A stretch of 64,000 bases of DNA from Lytechinus pictus (lineage: Eukaryota; Echinodermata; Echinoidea; Temnopleuroida; Toxopneustidae). Shown here in pieces: positions 23,186 through 35,463 of this stretch; the first letter of the stretch is position 1, and each line of letters begins with the position of its first letter. The position numbers and the translations under genes are program-made. The stretch spans positions 18,751,501 to 18,815,500 of the forward strand of contig NC_087253.1 of NCBI RefSeq assembly GCF_037042905.1, read 5' to 3'. The notes under the pieces were generated by a model. The model saw only the letters and a list, made by a program, of their open reading frames with translations. It was not told where the DNA came from and made no database searches.

Positions 23186-23723
23186 CTATGTTGGAAATCC
23201 GAAAATTCAGGTAATCTCATTTTAACATCTATTTCGTATCTCGCATTTTATGGAATAGGTCTATCATTATTGTTTCATGTAAAATTTAATTTAGAAATAC
23301 GTATACACATTGGCGCTCATAAATTGTCGATAGCAACTGGTTTTCAGTGCATGATAAAGGAAAAGAGCAAAAAATATGTATAGCGTTAGTTGCAGAGACC
23401 GAGAATCGCATTTTGCTCATTTTCTGAAAATATGAAAAGTATTTTTTTCTGTCAGGTTCATTCAACTATAAGAATATCGATATAACAAATTTGGATGACA
23501 GTAAGCCTTTATTTTGGAGTAAAGGTCAGATTTTATAGCGTCAGTTGGTAAAAACATGAAACATTAGACCATGACAAATATTGGGTTTCTCTTTAAGGAC
23601 GTTCCACAGTTGTCGTGAAATCCATGTCATTTTTACCAATCTTTGCACATAGATACTTTAGCACCTGAATATTTTAAATATGCAAAAATTAACATGGGTC
23701 CATGTGCTTGATTTTTTGCTATA

Positions 23724-25054
23724 CAGTGCGTATAAAAACGGGGCAGTTTTGCAAAGTCTATAAAAATTTGTTTCAAATTATGATATCTATATATTGATGT
23801 TAATAGATGCTCCAAAATCTTATCTTTGAAATACCATTTAAAAATATAAATTTTGTTCATGCTTGAGCGGACACGGGACGTTTTTGTTGGGGGTTCAAAA
23901 AGAGGCTTGCGCCAGAATGGCAGAAATGAGAAATTTGATGATCAGACTTCTTGCTAATCAGCAGAATTCCTCTTAACCATTTCATTATCTTTGCAATGAC
24001 TTTCGAATTATGCTGTCAAATTTCATTTACAAATTTATTTACTTGAATTATTTGGTTTTTCATTAAAACTTCTTTAACCTTTGAATTTTCTTTCATATGT
24101 AAGAAAAGAAGACTTTTTGTCAACCCAAGCAAAAATATTTGCATTATTAATTGAGAGAACTTGTATTCATTCAAATCGTATTTTATTACGTGAAACAAGT
24201 TATGTTATGGTACCTTTAATGAATCTTATTTTCAAGGGGTTATTGATTCCTTGACCAAGTTTAATTATGTGCTTGACAGGACAAACAAGAAAGGATTCAT
24301 GTCTTTCAATGGCAATGGTGTATTGAGTCAATTTTGAACGAGGTAGATATGGCAGATCGGATAAAATGTATTTAAAAAGTTGTGAGCGAGCGAAGCGAGC
24401 AAGCAAAAATTTCCACTTTTTTAATCAGAATATCAACATTTTGTGATACATTTTGACATAATATTCAGAAAATAAATCATATTTCACTTTCTATCTTTCC
24501 TTTTATTTCCTTTCCACTTTTTTTTTTTTTTGGGGGGGGGGGACACCCGAGCCCCTGCCCATCTGTATGCCACTGTTCAAAGGCACCATAACCTTTGTAG
24601 CACACAATGAATAGATTTGAAATGAAATACACGCTCTACCATACTTTGGTTGATTTTTTTTGCTTAAAGAAGGAATATTGAAAGCTAAAAGAGAACATAT
24701 TAAAAAGAAACAACAGAACAATTCAAGCAAATAAACAGATTTGAAAATGAATTTTGACCGTATAAGTTGAAAATTATGGCAAAGATAATGAAAAGGATAC
24801 GAGGAAGTCTGCTCATTAGCAAGAAGTCCAATCATCATATTTATCAGTTTATGCCATTTTAGCGCAAGCCTCCTTTTTAACCCTAGACAAAAACATTGCG
24901 TGTTCGCTCAAGCATGAACGAAACTATTTTTTTAATGGCATTTGATAGAAAAAAATCAGAACACCTATTAACACCTAAATATAGACATCATGATCTGAAA
25001 CAATAATTTTATAGACTTTTCAAATCTGTCCCGTTTTTTTTTTGATACACACTG
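23724..25054. mobile_element. TA-flanked mariner-like foldback element, 1.33 kb
   Basis: Left end CAGTGCGTATAAAAACGGG and right end CCCG, T-run, GATACACACTG are inverted, each flanked by TA (23722-23723 and 25055-25056). Long inner arms pair about 23850-24010 with about 24780-24940, for example GAGGCTTGCGCC against AGCGCAAGCCTC and the TTGCTAATCAGCAGA against CTGCTCATTAGCAAG words. The middle (about 24370-24570) holds a GAGCGAGCGAAGCGAGC module with T- and G-runs. No transposase is seen. It lies in intron 1 of the NIDO-mucin gene. Confidence 0.7.
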
Positions 25055-25126
25055 TAGAGCTTTAAGGTAGCCCAAATGGACGTTCTTGAAATTTGCGCAT
25101 TCAAACGAATTTAATAATACATGAAG

Positions 25127-25192
25127 AATAATAATAATATAGAGTATTTATAAAGCGCCAAATCCACATTGATTATGTGCTCAAGGCGCTGA
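25127..25192 (-). mobile_element. short interspersed element 3' tail
   Basis: Same arrangement as 7589-7664 on the minus strand: GCGCCTTGAGCACATAATC, GTGGATTTGGCGCTTTATA, then ATTATTATT. Truncated, with no head visible. Confidence 0.5.
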
Positions 25193-25408
25193 ACAATAAA
25201 GAATCTATTTATATTGCTATTTGTTTTCTCTTTTAAGTCTGACAGCACTGTCACTTCTTAAAAATGGTGTGATACATAAAAAACAATAAAAAAAAAGTGA
25301 TATTTCAATAACAAACTTGAGAAGTACAATGAATGCTGCACTTTTTTCAAAACCCATGTAATTTTCACCAAACTTTGTCAGATTGTATAAAAAGGTATAC
25401 CTAAGAGG

Positions 25409-25752
25409 CAGTGGCGTACCTAGGATTTTCCACAGGGGGGGGGCAATATCGGCCGCCAAAAAAATTGACAAGCAAAACAAAAAAAAACAAAAAAAAAAAG
25501 GTCTTCAATCAAAAATAAAGGTTATTGTACCTGAAAAAAAATTGACAAGCAAAAAAAAAATAATAAAAAAAAATAAAACAAAAAATCTTCAAGCTCGTCA
25601 GGGGGGCAACAAAGGTCTTCAAGCTCGTCAGGGGGGGGGGGGCATAAAAGGTCTTTCAAGCTCATCAGGGGGGGGCAGTGATATGTATTTTGCATGGGTT
25701 TTGGCTCGTCAGGGGGGGCACTCTGCCCCCCCCCCCCGTATGTACGCTAGTG
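25409..25752. mobile_element. hAT-type MITE with 8-bp TSD CTAAGAGG
   Basis: It starts CAGTGGCGTACCTAGG and ends CGTATGTACGCTAGTG. It is flanked on both sides by the identical 8-mer CTAAGAGG (25401-25408 and 25753-25760). CAGTGGCG-type ends with an 8-bp duplication define hAT insertions. The interior has A-runs, 'CTCGTCAGGGGGG' blocks and CTTCAAGCTCGTC, shared with the copies at 51717 and 60949. Small open frames inside are spurious. Confidence 0.9.
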
Positions 25753-27045
25753 CTAAGAGGAGCAAACATAAAAAATAGGGGTTCATTTGCTCGTTTTCAA
25801 ACTATCAGAACCTTTATTAGAACACCAAAATCGCTCCAAATGCTTTGCATCTATGTGAGGAAATATTCCAAACCACTCTACCATTTTATTCAAACTCGGG
25901 GTCATATTCGTAATACTTTGCAGCACTGCAGAGTAAAGTATTTTTAAATTGTAGAGGTATTTATCTGATCAACCTCAACTATGGAAAGCCAACTATGCCA
26001 ACATGTAATCTGCAAGTTTGTTCAAAATATTTTCCAGATATAATGTATATTTATACATTCATTGCTTTCTTGAAAATTCAGTGTGCTTCTATAACAAAGG
26101 ACATTTCATGTAGTAAAAATTATGTTATTGATGGATTTCCATATACCTGAGGTTGATTGGATCAATCGTAACTCTTTGTAAGACGGGGCCCAGGCCTGAT
26201 TAATTTATGATGGTGGTCCCCAAGTCTGCGCGCCTAACAGTTTGAGTTAATATTTAACATGAATGACTTTTTTCTTTCACAACATCTTATATTCATAATG
26301 TTCCTTATATTATTATGAGTAAGTGTACCAAATATCTCATAAAAATTTGAAAGAAATATAGGATTTTCTTGGAAAAAGCCTCGGGCTGTCATTTTCAGAT
26401 TGAAAAAAAAAATGGTACCCCATGTCTGCGCACCCATTCACTTTGCACACGATTCGGGAATTTTGATGAGAAAGGCTGCAGTTTGAGGCCGTCACATGAA
26501 ATGCCCAAAATTCATTATTTTTCCACCATTTTGAGTCAGATTTTTCAATGAATATCTATGTATTGCATGTGTACAGTCTGTGTTCGTTGCGTATCTTCTT
26601 TTACTAGAATCGCGCAGATACGCATGTGCGCAGACTTGGGGGAACTTGCCATACTCCTTGAATATTGCACAGAAAATAGTGAAATCTGAAATACATTTTT
26701 GAACAATTTTTGGTACATAATAAGACTGAGAATACTCTGAACAGGCGTCGTTTTCACAAACTTGTTTTTCCCTTTTGAATCAATTCACAAATATCACCAT
26801 ACCTTTGAAAGGTATTAATAATCACTCATTCATATTTTGCATGCTTAACATTTTCTCTTCTCTTTTTATTTGCCTTCTTCTCTTCCCCTTTTTATCCCCT
26901 ATTAATTAATTTATCAATTACATTACTTAATTTATCTATTATTTATTTATTGCTTTGGGAAATGTTTGGAGGCACGACAGTATCCCACAGCCCGCTTCCA
27001 GGCTACAGGCTTTATACGATGAGTGATGGGGGGGGGGGGTCTCAC
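25753..27045. other. rest of intron 1, no gene seen
   Basis: AT-rich DNA with no conserved coding signal on either strand. Two phrases of the type 'GTCTGCGC(A)C' recur at 26224, 26424 and 26630 (in both orientations), suggesting a small decayed repeat. Short open frames here look random. Confidence 0.5.
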
Positions 27046-27127
27046 CTGTGGTGCCCCATACCCTGGCTGTATGGAACCCGATCACCAACACGGTGATGGC
27101 TCCAACGAAGTTGATCATAGGCCCCAT
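27046..27127 (-). CDS. NIDO-mucin gene, exon 1 coding part: signal peptide
   Basis: The exon spans 27174-27046: acceptor TATTTATGCAG (ends 27175), then 47 bases of 5' UTR, then ATG at 27127. It codes MGPMINFVGAITVLVIGFH and then TARVWGTT, with a hydrophobic core INFVGAITVLVIGF and a likely cleavage after the ARVWG region. The donor ACAG|GTGAGA at 27046/27045 is phase 1 and matches the phase-1 acceptor of the giant exon, restoring a GAA codon. No stop precedes the ATG within the exon, so an upstream start in an unseen 5' exon is possible. The signal-peptide shape favours this ATG. A 3.86-kb intron separates it from the repeat exon. Confidence 0.75.
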
Positions 27128-27734
27128 CCTTGAGGGCGCCCTTCCACCTCGTCGTAGGATAACTCCACCAGCTCCTGCATAAATATACAAATGAATAAGC
27201 ACAGATGTTTGTTATATATAGTTAAGTAAAAATTAAGGGACAATATCGTATTTTATGATTATCTTTATTTGTCATGGATTAATTTCATGAAAATGTACAC
27301 TGCTGCAGTTACATTCAATAATTCCATATTGGTGATATGACTCTTAGCCATCCACCATATTGCTCAACCCCTCCCCCCCCCCCTCCTAAGAAAACACCAT
27401 GCAGTTGTATTGAAATTTAGGCCATGCTTGTAGCCCCATATATGACATATATCCAAGACTTCTCCATTTGGGGGTAGGGTGGGGGTCAGCAAATATGATT
27501 AATATAAGCATTTTAAGAAAAAAGCTCAATAGAACACAGAATTTGGGATAATTTAGACGAGAGGATCTGGTCACCCCGTTGGTTGACGAAAATCATATTT
27601 GCCCAAACCGGGAAACCGGTATTGAATTGCATTTCAATTATCTTTCTAAAATACAATTGTTTTTGCATTAGTTTACGCATGCGTCACACACACCGTGAAC
27701 TGTTCTTTTAATCGACCATGCGGACAGGTTTTGA

Positions 27735-28320
27735 CAAAGTGCAAAATACAGTCATATTGATCAACTTCAGAAGTTTCAGAATTGGGCGGGAAGAATTAGG
27801 CCCTATTCTTCGAGTCAAGCCTTATGAACATAAATCAATTCATCTCATTCACATTACGTTGAAGTGGGAAACTCTAAAGTCTCGTCGTAAGAGACAAATG
27901 TAAGAATTATTGTTTAAAACATTCCATAGGCTAAAGCCCGAATATATTACTGACAAATTTGTTTTTAGTGGAAATTGTTATGGGTTGAGATCTAATTCAA
28001 ACCTAATGCTTCCCAAACCAAAAACAAATCAGTGTAAACGTATATTATTACATCGTGGATCTGTATTATACAATGAACTACCACTTAAGCTACGTCGACT
28101 GGACACGCTTAATATATTAAATAAACACGTTCAGGAATTTTTATCATTTCGATATTTAAAACCCGCAATCCCTTATTCACTGTTATACAACATTAATCGA
28201 TGCAATAACATAATAAATTGGGTGTTTTGGCGATCAACAGTTAGATGGATGGGTTTAGAGGAAGGGGGGGGGGGGTATTTTCACAATAGCTCTATGGGAT
28301 CTTTTAACCATACTTAGATT
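27735..28320 (+). mobile_element. LINE 3' end, CR1/L2-like, frameshifted
   Basis: Conceptual translation in shifting frames gives the C-terminal signature of CR1/L2-type reverse transcriptases: an LQKxQNxAxR-like phrase near 27740, LKWETLKSRR near 27870, then FKTFHRLKPEYITDKF, GLRSNSNLMLPKPKTN and GSVLYNELPLKLRR (27913-28130). No polymerase core is present, so it is a 5'-truncated, dead copy. The end near 28320 includes a G-run and is approximate. Confidence 0.75.
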
Positions 28321-29820
28321 TAGTTTGAAGGGATATTTTAACCATAATTTAGATTTAGTTTGAAATTGTATTTTATGTAATAACTATGTTTTGTTATACC
28401 ATTGTTTATGTATAATTATTATCATTTTTGGACCCCATGAAAGAACAGAGCTTTTATGTTCAACAGAGCTGATATGGGCTACCCAACCGTATTATATAAT
28501 TATTATTGTTTTGTAAGTTATTGTGTTGTGTTTTATGAATTCGGAAATCAAACAATCAGCTCCGCATTTCCAATTTCCCTTTATCTCTATTATCCTTCCC
28601 GAGAGCGTTTGTATCCAAAAACAAGTTTTATCATACAATCGATATAAATGATGGCAAATTGTGGAGGTGTCGTGGTCTATCTTCAATTCTAATAAATGGA
28701 AATGCTATACGCATCCTTCGTAACTATATGTGCGCCTATATGTAAGTCAATATTACTTGAATTGACGTTTTCTCTTTTCTACTTCGATTAATGTTGATTG
28801 CTGGTAGTGTTTGTGCATGTGAATGACTGCCCCTTTCTCTTAATTAGTATGTTATATCATTCATTTTGTAAAAAAGATAATTTCAATACTATTGTCAGGT
28901 CGTTTTAATCTGTGTCTATTGAAACTGAATTACTCGGTAAAAACCTCCCTTCCGCGACTGAATAACCGCAACTGTTTTCAAAGAAGATACAAAATTTCAA
29001 CAGACGTGGGGAAAATATAATTTAGCATTTCAATGGGAGGAATGTTTGGCGTTACGCCCTTCACTGTCGTATATACATGTATGTGAGCTTGTTGAACCGT
29101 ATTTCTTTTCATCGGTCCTATTGAGACAAATATGGAGCAGCATTGCCACTAACACTAAACAGGAAACAGCCTTGAGATCCTAAAGTAGAGGCCAAATCCA
29201 TCTTAACAACAAGTCTAATCAAATAAGTATGATAATATGAATATACATAACACCGATATTAGTTAATATTTAGTTTTTAAAAAATTACGCTGAAAACGAG
29301 GTGATTGAAAATGAGAGAAGCGATGATGCCATACTCGAATTATAACAATAATCGAGAAAAAGAATATGATGATTCATGATTTAGCATGTTCTATGAAAAA
29401 CAAACTGTGCAGGAAAAATTGAAATATTTTTTTAACAGGTGCACACCAGGTTACCAATAATGCATATTGCATTTCCATTTATTTGAAAGCAGGATAAAGA
29501 GGGTAGTACATGAAATGCCTTGTTCACGGGCATAGGTGCCGCGGCCAGGGATCGATTGATATTTAGTACGATTACAACTAACATTGCATCAGTACTATTG
29601 GAAATTTGCACTCTCATTGACATACTGCCTGAGTTAATTAAAGACCCTGACCGGTGTAAAAACAATCATATATCAAAATAAAGGTAATGATTCATACAAT
29701 ATGAATATACCAAAAATATTACATATATCTCCTTCCAATAGTTAAAAATATTAAACAAAAATCAAAGAAACTGCTCCTCCAAAGTACGCTTCGATTGAGC
29801 ACCCCCACGTCGCCTGGAAA
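28321..29820. other. no gene recognised
   Basis: AT-rich sequence without recognisable domains, TIRs or RNA genes. Open frames are short and overlap on both strands. A short G-rich/C-rich patch lies near 29540-29560. Confidence 0.4.
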
Positions 29821-30309
29821 TGATGACGTCACGTTGTGTCAGGAGGGTTGTGATTCCATAGGTTTGTGTACAAAAGCATTGGGTATTTTCTTCCATTTCC
29901 ATGTTATGAATCCATTTTTTTTTTCGTTTTCAGATGAAAATGGCACTCAAAATTATTCACTGTTCAAATTGTTGTAAACCTACAACTATTCACTACCTTT
30001 TTTGTGATTTCTTTGTTTGGCTCTTATTGGGCCTAAATTGCTATGTCAGGAAAAGTTGTTATACATAATCTAAATGCAGATAGAATTGAAATCTGCGCCA
30101 AATAAGCAGGAAATAAAATATGGCAAAAACTAGTTCAAAACTGCAGATTTCATAAATTCAAGCTTGTGGGTAAAAATATATGTGATATCCCTCTGTGATA
30201 GAAGTGAAGAGAATGAAATGCGTTATCTGGAAAGCAAAAAAATCACCCAGTTTTTCTGTGTACAAACCTATGGAATCACGACGCTTCTTACACAACGTGA
30301 CGTCACGGT
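29821..30309. repeat. inverted repeat with about 70-bp arms (likely MITE)
   Basis: The left arm (29821-29890) contains TGACGTCACGTTGTGT, TGATTCCATAGGTTTGT and ATTGGGTATT. The right arm (30240-30309) contains the inverse of the same words in mirror order. The spacer of about 350 bases is non-coding. The outer limits of the element and its TSD were not found. Confidence 0.65.
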
Positions 30310-31179
30310 CTCGAGGCAGGTGAAAAGCACAATAAAGCCTATTTTCTAAGCGGGGTTCGAAACCCGATAATTGGAATATTCTTAAGCAAAATACTCAGCT
30401 GGGAAGCGGTGAAAATGCATAAAGCATACCTTGGTGTATTTAGTAGCTTATAAGCTTTCGATTGGTATATAATTTATCAATTTTATTTTCGGGTCCGGTC
30501 TGGATCTTTAAGCTAAAATCCATGAAATACGGTTTGTGAATTTAAGCAAACACTTTGAAATTGCCGCAGGTGTGTTACTTTACAGCTGATTTTGATAGAA
30601 ATTTCATTGTTATGTTTGTTTCGTTTCCTTTATTCATTTAAGTCAACTTGTTGTTTGTGTTAACATCGCCTTCAACCTTCAACCCATCGTATTTTGAACA
30701 CACAGAGGGCCTTTCATAAGGTCAGACACAATCTTCTTTTGCCCCTGAAATTGGCAGCAGTTATTAATTTTCTGTGCGTTTATATACTTTGGAAAAAAAA
30801 ACACAAATTATAAATAAAACATGAGCTGAAAAGTTGCAAATTTGCATTCAACCAGTGATTCTGGTGTTTTGATCATGTAGCCAATTTAGAACGTGTAATG
30901 ATTAGCATTAGACCAATCGACTTTTAATTCAGGAACGACACTGCATGCTGTACGGGCAATTGTATCATTTCTTTCGACAAATTCTAACAATATTCCATTT
31001 GTAATTGCGAGCATTGAGGATAATGAGAAACGTTCAGAGTCTTCTAAGACACTCTACACACTACGAATTTGAACACTATTGTTTTGTACAATAGCAGCAC
31101 CCCGATAGGACGCTAAAGGGTGTAATTATATTGTTCTTTTAAGGCTGTCGATAGCGACATTAAGTTAGTGAACCCCACC
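30310..31179. other. no gene recognised
   Basis: AT-rich, no domain or repeat structure identified. A T-arm-like GGGGTTCGAAACCCG at about 30353 has no matching A box upstream, so I do not call a tRNA. Confidence 0.4.
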
Positions 31180-32180
31180 AGAAAAGCGACAAATTTAAAG
31201 TGTTCAGTTCATTTATTTTCCATTAAAAACTCAATCAAAATAAAAACATACAAAATTCATGAATAGAAATCGCAAGCATAGCTTGCGAGGACGGGGCCCT
31301 GTACAATAATTGACAAAACAAAACAGAATCTTAGATTATTAAAGTGTAAAGCAGATAAAAAGAAAACATGCCTCATACACTTACACAATCACACCACCAT
31401 ACCAACACACACCCATATGCAGAACATTGAGAAGTTAACAGAGTAAGAGAGGAAGGAAGCGATAGCGGGAGAGAAAAAAGAAAAGGAGAGATAGGGAGAA
31501 AGAAAGAGGGAAGCCGAGAGAGATCGAGAGGGGAGGGAGAAAGAACGCCCTCGACTCAGTGAACATCAAACGTTTTAACAATAATTGTTTACATAAGCCT
31601 TTGTATCAAGTTAAAAGTTGAAGAATATTTGTAAGGTGACGAATTCCAATCATGAACACCCTGAAATCTTACTGTATGTTGGGTTAATGAGGTATGTGCA
31701 AAAGAAATAAGAAATTTTGATTTGTTTCTGGTCTCATAGGAATGATGAAAAACAATTTGTTTTAAACATATTACATATTGATGGGAGCTCTTTTTTATTT
31801 AGGAAAATTGAACATGAATATTAAATTGTTTACTGTAACAAGATCAAAAACTGGCAATTATTGTAGGTCACAAAACAGAGGAGTACTTGGTGTCATGTTG
31901 TTAGAATGAGTAATAATATGGACAGCACGTTTTTTAAGAATATGAATTTTATATAAGTGTGTCTTGTAAGAGTTGCCCCACATCATATTACCATTGATTT
32001 GTGGTAATATTATACTGTTGTAAATAGTTAATAAAATATGTTTTGGCAGTGCGTTTCTAAAGTGTGTTATAATATCAACCCCCTTGAGATTTTAGAACAA
32101 ACGTGAGAAATGTGGTGAGACCAATCAAGTGATTCATGAAGTTTGATGCCTAAAAATTCTACAATATCAGATTTCGTAAG
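31180..32180 (-). mobile_element. LINE remnant (C-terminal RT region and 3' UTR), minus strand
   Basis: The reverse complement of 32170-31690 reads, across frameshifts, EFLGIKLHESLDWSHHISHV, then INGNMMWGN, LKKRAVHIITHSNN and CDLQ. These are the 'FLGi.iD..L.W..Hi' block and the 'l.klQkraiR' block downstream of the RT active site in CR1/L2-like LINEs. 31439-31546 is a purine-rich GA tract within the probable 3' UTR. Ends are approximate and no intact frame remains. Confidence 0.7.
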
Positions 32181-35133
32181 AATATAATTTTTAATATACA
32201 CAAGGAAACTTGACAAGAAACTTTTTTCTGTTCAAGTTCGGCTATGTTTCAGATATTTGATTGTGAAGTCAGGTGATAAATTATTACATTCAATAAAGTT
32301 GAGTGGGTTTTTTTTTGGGTGGGGCTCGCTGAAGAAATAGTGTGGTTGTGTACATTCAACACTGCTGCATAAAGGAATTGAGTGCATTTTGTGTTGGGGT
32401 TCAATAAATTTTTAGCCCAACTGTAAGTACTTTATAGGATGTAGAAATAAAACATGCCTATTTCATTTGAAACTTTCTAAACTTCAAGTATTATTTGATG
32501 ACAAGTTTCACATTTAATGGTGCACACGAACATTTCTTGTTTTAAAGGGTAATAAGGACTTGAGTTTTTGCACCTTTTAATACCTAGGTTGCAAGATTAC
32601 ATCCCAAATGGTGCCACCAAACTTTCATTTAGGGAGCAAGCATTTCTTAGTGTGTACCATTTGGAGCTAACCACAGCATCCCGTATGATTTTTTTCTTTA
32701 GAAATATATATTGATAAAGTTCAAGTTGCTTGGAACGAGAAAGGCTGTATCATATCGTATAGTAACCTCAAATACAATTGAGTAATCATCGGGTCAAGGA
32801 GCACAATTACAGCAAGACCATTGTCCATTCCAAAATATGGCACAGTTCTAATGAGTAATTATGTCCGCTATTACATATATCATTATCTCGTATTACAAAA
32901 GATCAAAAGATGCATTCACGATTTGAAATGGGGCGCATGGGTGTCGGTCGGTACTCAAGGCTGGGATTCGGGAGGGGAGGTCAGTGTTCTATGACATTTG
33001 CTCCGGCGACAATTGCTCCTCTGCAAAGTCCACACATTAATAGAATGACCAACTTCATTCCAGATTTAACACTGGCCTATTCTTAACCTAACCCTAAACC
33101 TTACAGAAAACCCTAACCCTATATCTAAGACGAAATACAGCCCAGGGCATTTGTCACAGGAGCAAATGGGTGTCACCGAGGTCAGTGTCGTAATGGGCCA
33201 AGAGTGATGATGGGCCAGACATGTCGTTTGAGGCAAAAATCATTTTTAAAAAGCTTCACGCCAATGTAGAAAGCGAATTTTGAACTATTTGATTTAAAAA
33301 ATCTAATTTTGGAGTAGATTTTGACATAGTATTCAAAATTGTATCATAATTAACATCTTTTTTTTCCTTCATTTTCTTCTCTTTTCTTGGTCATGAAACT
33401 TTTTTGGGGGTCCATGACCCCCATATTCCATCTTTATGACGGTGTGGAGGATAGTTCTCAAGTCTGAAGTTGGAGTGTTTATGTTAGCTATTTTGCAACA
33501 ATACTTTGTAACGACTCGAACAATAACGCAAGCAGGAAGCTCGAGTTGAAATTTTTTATATACTGAACTGAACATGCTGTAGATGGGCCATTTTGATGAC
33601 TCTTTTTTTATTTTCATGGTTTTTTTTCCTTTTTTATTCGCATTAAAATTTTAAATTCTCGTTTCTTTTATATTTATTTTCTATTTATCCTCAATTGAGG
33701 TACTTGATTGAATATCAAAATATAAAAGTTTTTACATTATAAAAATTCATGCCATATTGCACAATATTTTACAGAAAGAATAACCACACCAATAGAATAA
33801 AAATACGCTACTTATTCGCTTGAAGTAATAGCGTATCTTCTGCAGTTCAGTTTCATTAAATCTTTTCTGATTATACTTCAAACTAATGTAAAATCTTATT
33901 TCTGCTTTCAAACTTTCAATAGATAGTTTCCATTTAACACATGTTTCTGTTTGTCATTTCATTCTTTGTCGTAATTCTTATATACAGTAAATTGCACGCT
34001 GAATTGAATTTGGGGGATAATAATGACAATTGTTTCCGTGTTATTTCTTTAATTCACGAATCCCATATCGCACAATTGATACTTACGATTATTTAATAGA
34101 TGTTATCCAAGAACTATTGCCTTTTATTAGCTTCTCTAATTTGAAGTTAGGGGAGAAAACTAATTATTACGATTGTTGAATTTAAGTGTTAGAATGTGCA
34201 AGATTGTTGTTTTTCGATTATCTATATCATATCCTATAACAATTTTTTTTTCTCATTAATGTCAAGATCAAGAAAGAAATATCGGTAATAAGACACGAGA
34301 CTATTTTCCAAAATATCCTGACTCCTTTTTTATTTTGTATTATCATGGACCTAGGTCCATGGTGTTATGCTCCACTTATTCTACATCATAAACCTGAATA
34401 AAGAATACTAACAACAGGTGATATTCAAAAGGGTTGTAAAATAAACGAGACACACCCCATTAACTTGTTTGTTGGCAGGGGTCGATTTTGAAAAGATTAG
34501 CACATGTGTGAACTTTTTATTCTATTTCATCCATGATTTTTTTTTCTCCATCCATCTGTTTCTAAGTTCCCGACAGGAATGTTGTCATTCAATTATAGGA
34601 TAAACATGAGAATACGAGAAAATCATCCCCACCTCATCTTGATCACTATTATCATGATTATTTTCATCTTCCTCTTAATCAGCATGAACATACATCACCA
34701 TGAGTACTTTTTCCAGGCTTGTTATCTAATAGATTTTTTCTACGAATGCGAATGTATAACCCCCATCTCTCTCCGACCCCTGGGATCGAAACTCGGGCTG
34801 AGGTAGCTTCGACTGTGGTGATCGTGTGCAAAATAACCCCTTCCAAAAGATTTTGCTATTCAAGATCTAGGAATGAGGGGCTACATGTACAGGGAAGTGA
34901 CCGCGCCCTATGATTTTCCAAGCAATAAAAAACCGGGAGGAACGAAGAAAAGATGAGGAATAAGAAAGAGAAAATAAAGTAAAATCTAAAGTAATCAACT
35001 CCATTCATATGTACATGTACGTGAAGTATTGGATAAAGATTTTTTTGTAAAGTTTGATTACCTTTGAACAACCAACTATTGTATAGTAATAATTTTCCAT
35101 GTAGGTTAAATAAATATATGCCTAAAATAACTC
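32181..35133. other. mostly featureless; small repeats only
   Basis: About 32970-33200 is a loose inverted repeat around ACATTTGCTCCGGCGACAA, with (C)CCTAACCCT words between its arms. 33240-33430 matches the dispersed module ending in a T-rich stretch with TTTTCTTGGTCATGAA and TTTTTTGGGGG. 34340-34365 has the palindrome GGACCTAGGTCC. No domain-bearing open frame was found. Confidence 0.45.
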
Positions 35134-35463
35134 ACAGAATGGTCACTAACATCTGAATACAAGATTCAAGAGTTCATGGTTTCGTTTAGGCTAGAAAATA
35201 CATTGTTACTTATAGATTTATAGTGTTAGCACAAATATAATTATACTTTCATTTCCTTTTTGCCAGGTTGTAAAATATGATGTTATGTCTAATAAATTAC
35301 AGAATGGTCACTAACATCTGAATACAAGATTCAAGAGTTCATGGTTTCACTCAGGCTAGAAAATACATTGTTACTTATAGATTGTATAGTGTTAGCACAA
35401 ATATAATTATACTTTCATTTCCTTATTTCTAGGTTGTAAAATATGATTTTGTGTCATGCGGAA
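35134..35463. repeat. tandem duplication, period 165 bp
   Basis: ACAGAATGGTCACTAACATC starts at 35134 and again at 35299. The following 150 bases match closely (TTCATGGTTTC, CTAGAAAATACATTG, GTTAGCACAAATATAATTAT). A few substitutions separate the copies. Non-coding. Confidence 0.85.

Noticed and set aside
8485-23214. Long plus-strand open frames (176 to 1430 codons) as genes
   Set aside because: They are the antisense of the Ser/Thr repeat exon, have no splice, start or domain support, and stop wherever a super-unit carries the Ser to Tyr change.
30345-30372. tRNA T-arm (GGGGTTCGAAACCCG)
   Set aside because: No A box or acceptor pairing at the expected distance.
33080-33125. Interstitial telomere (CCCTAA words)
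   Set aside because: Only two or three imperfect CCCTAACCCT words, within a loose inverted repeat; not a telomeric array.
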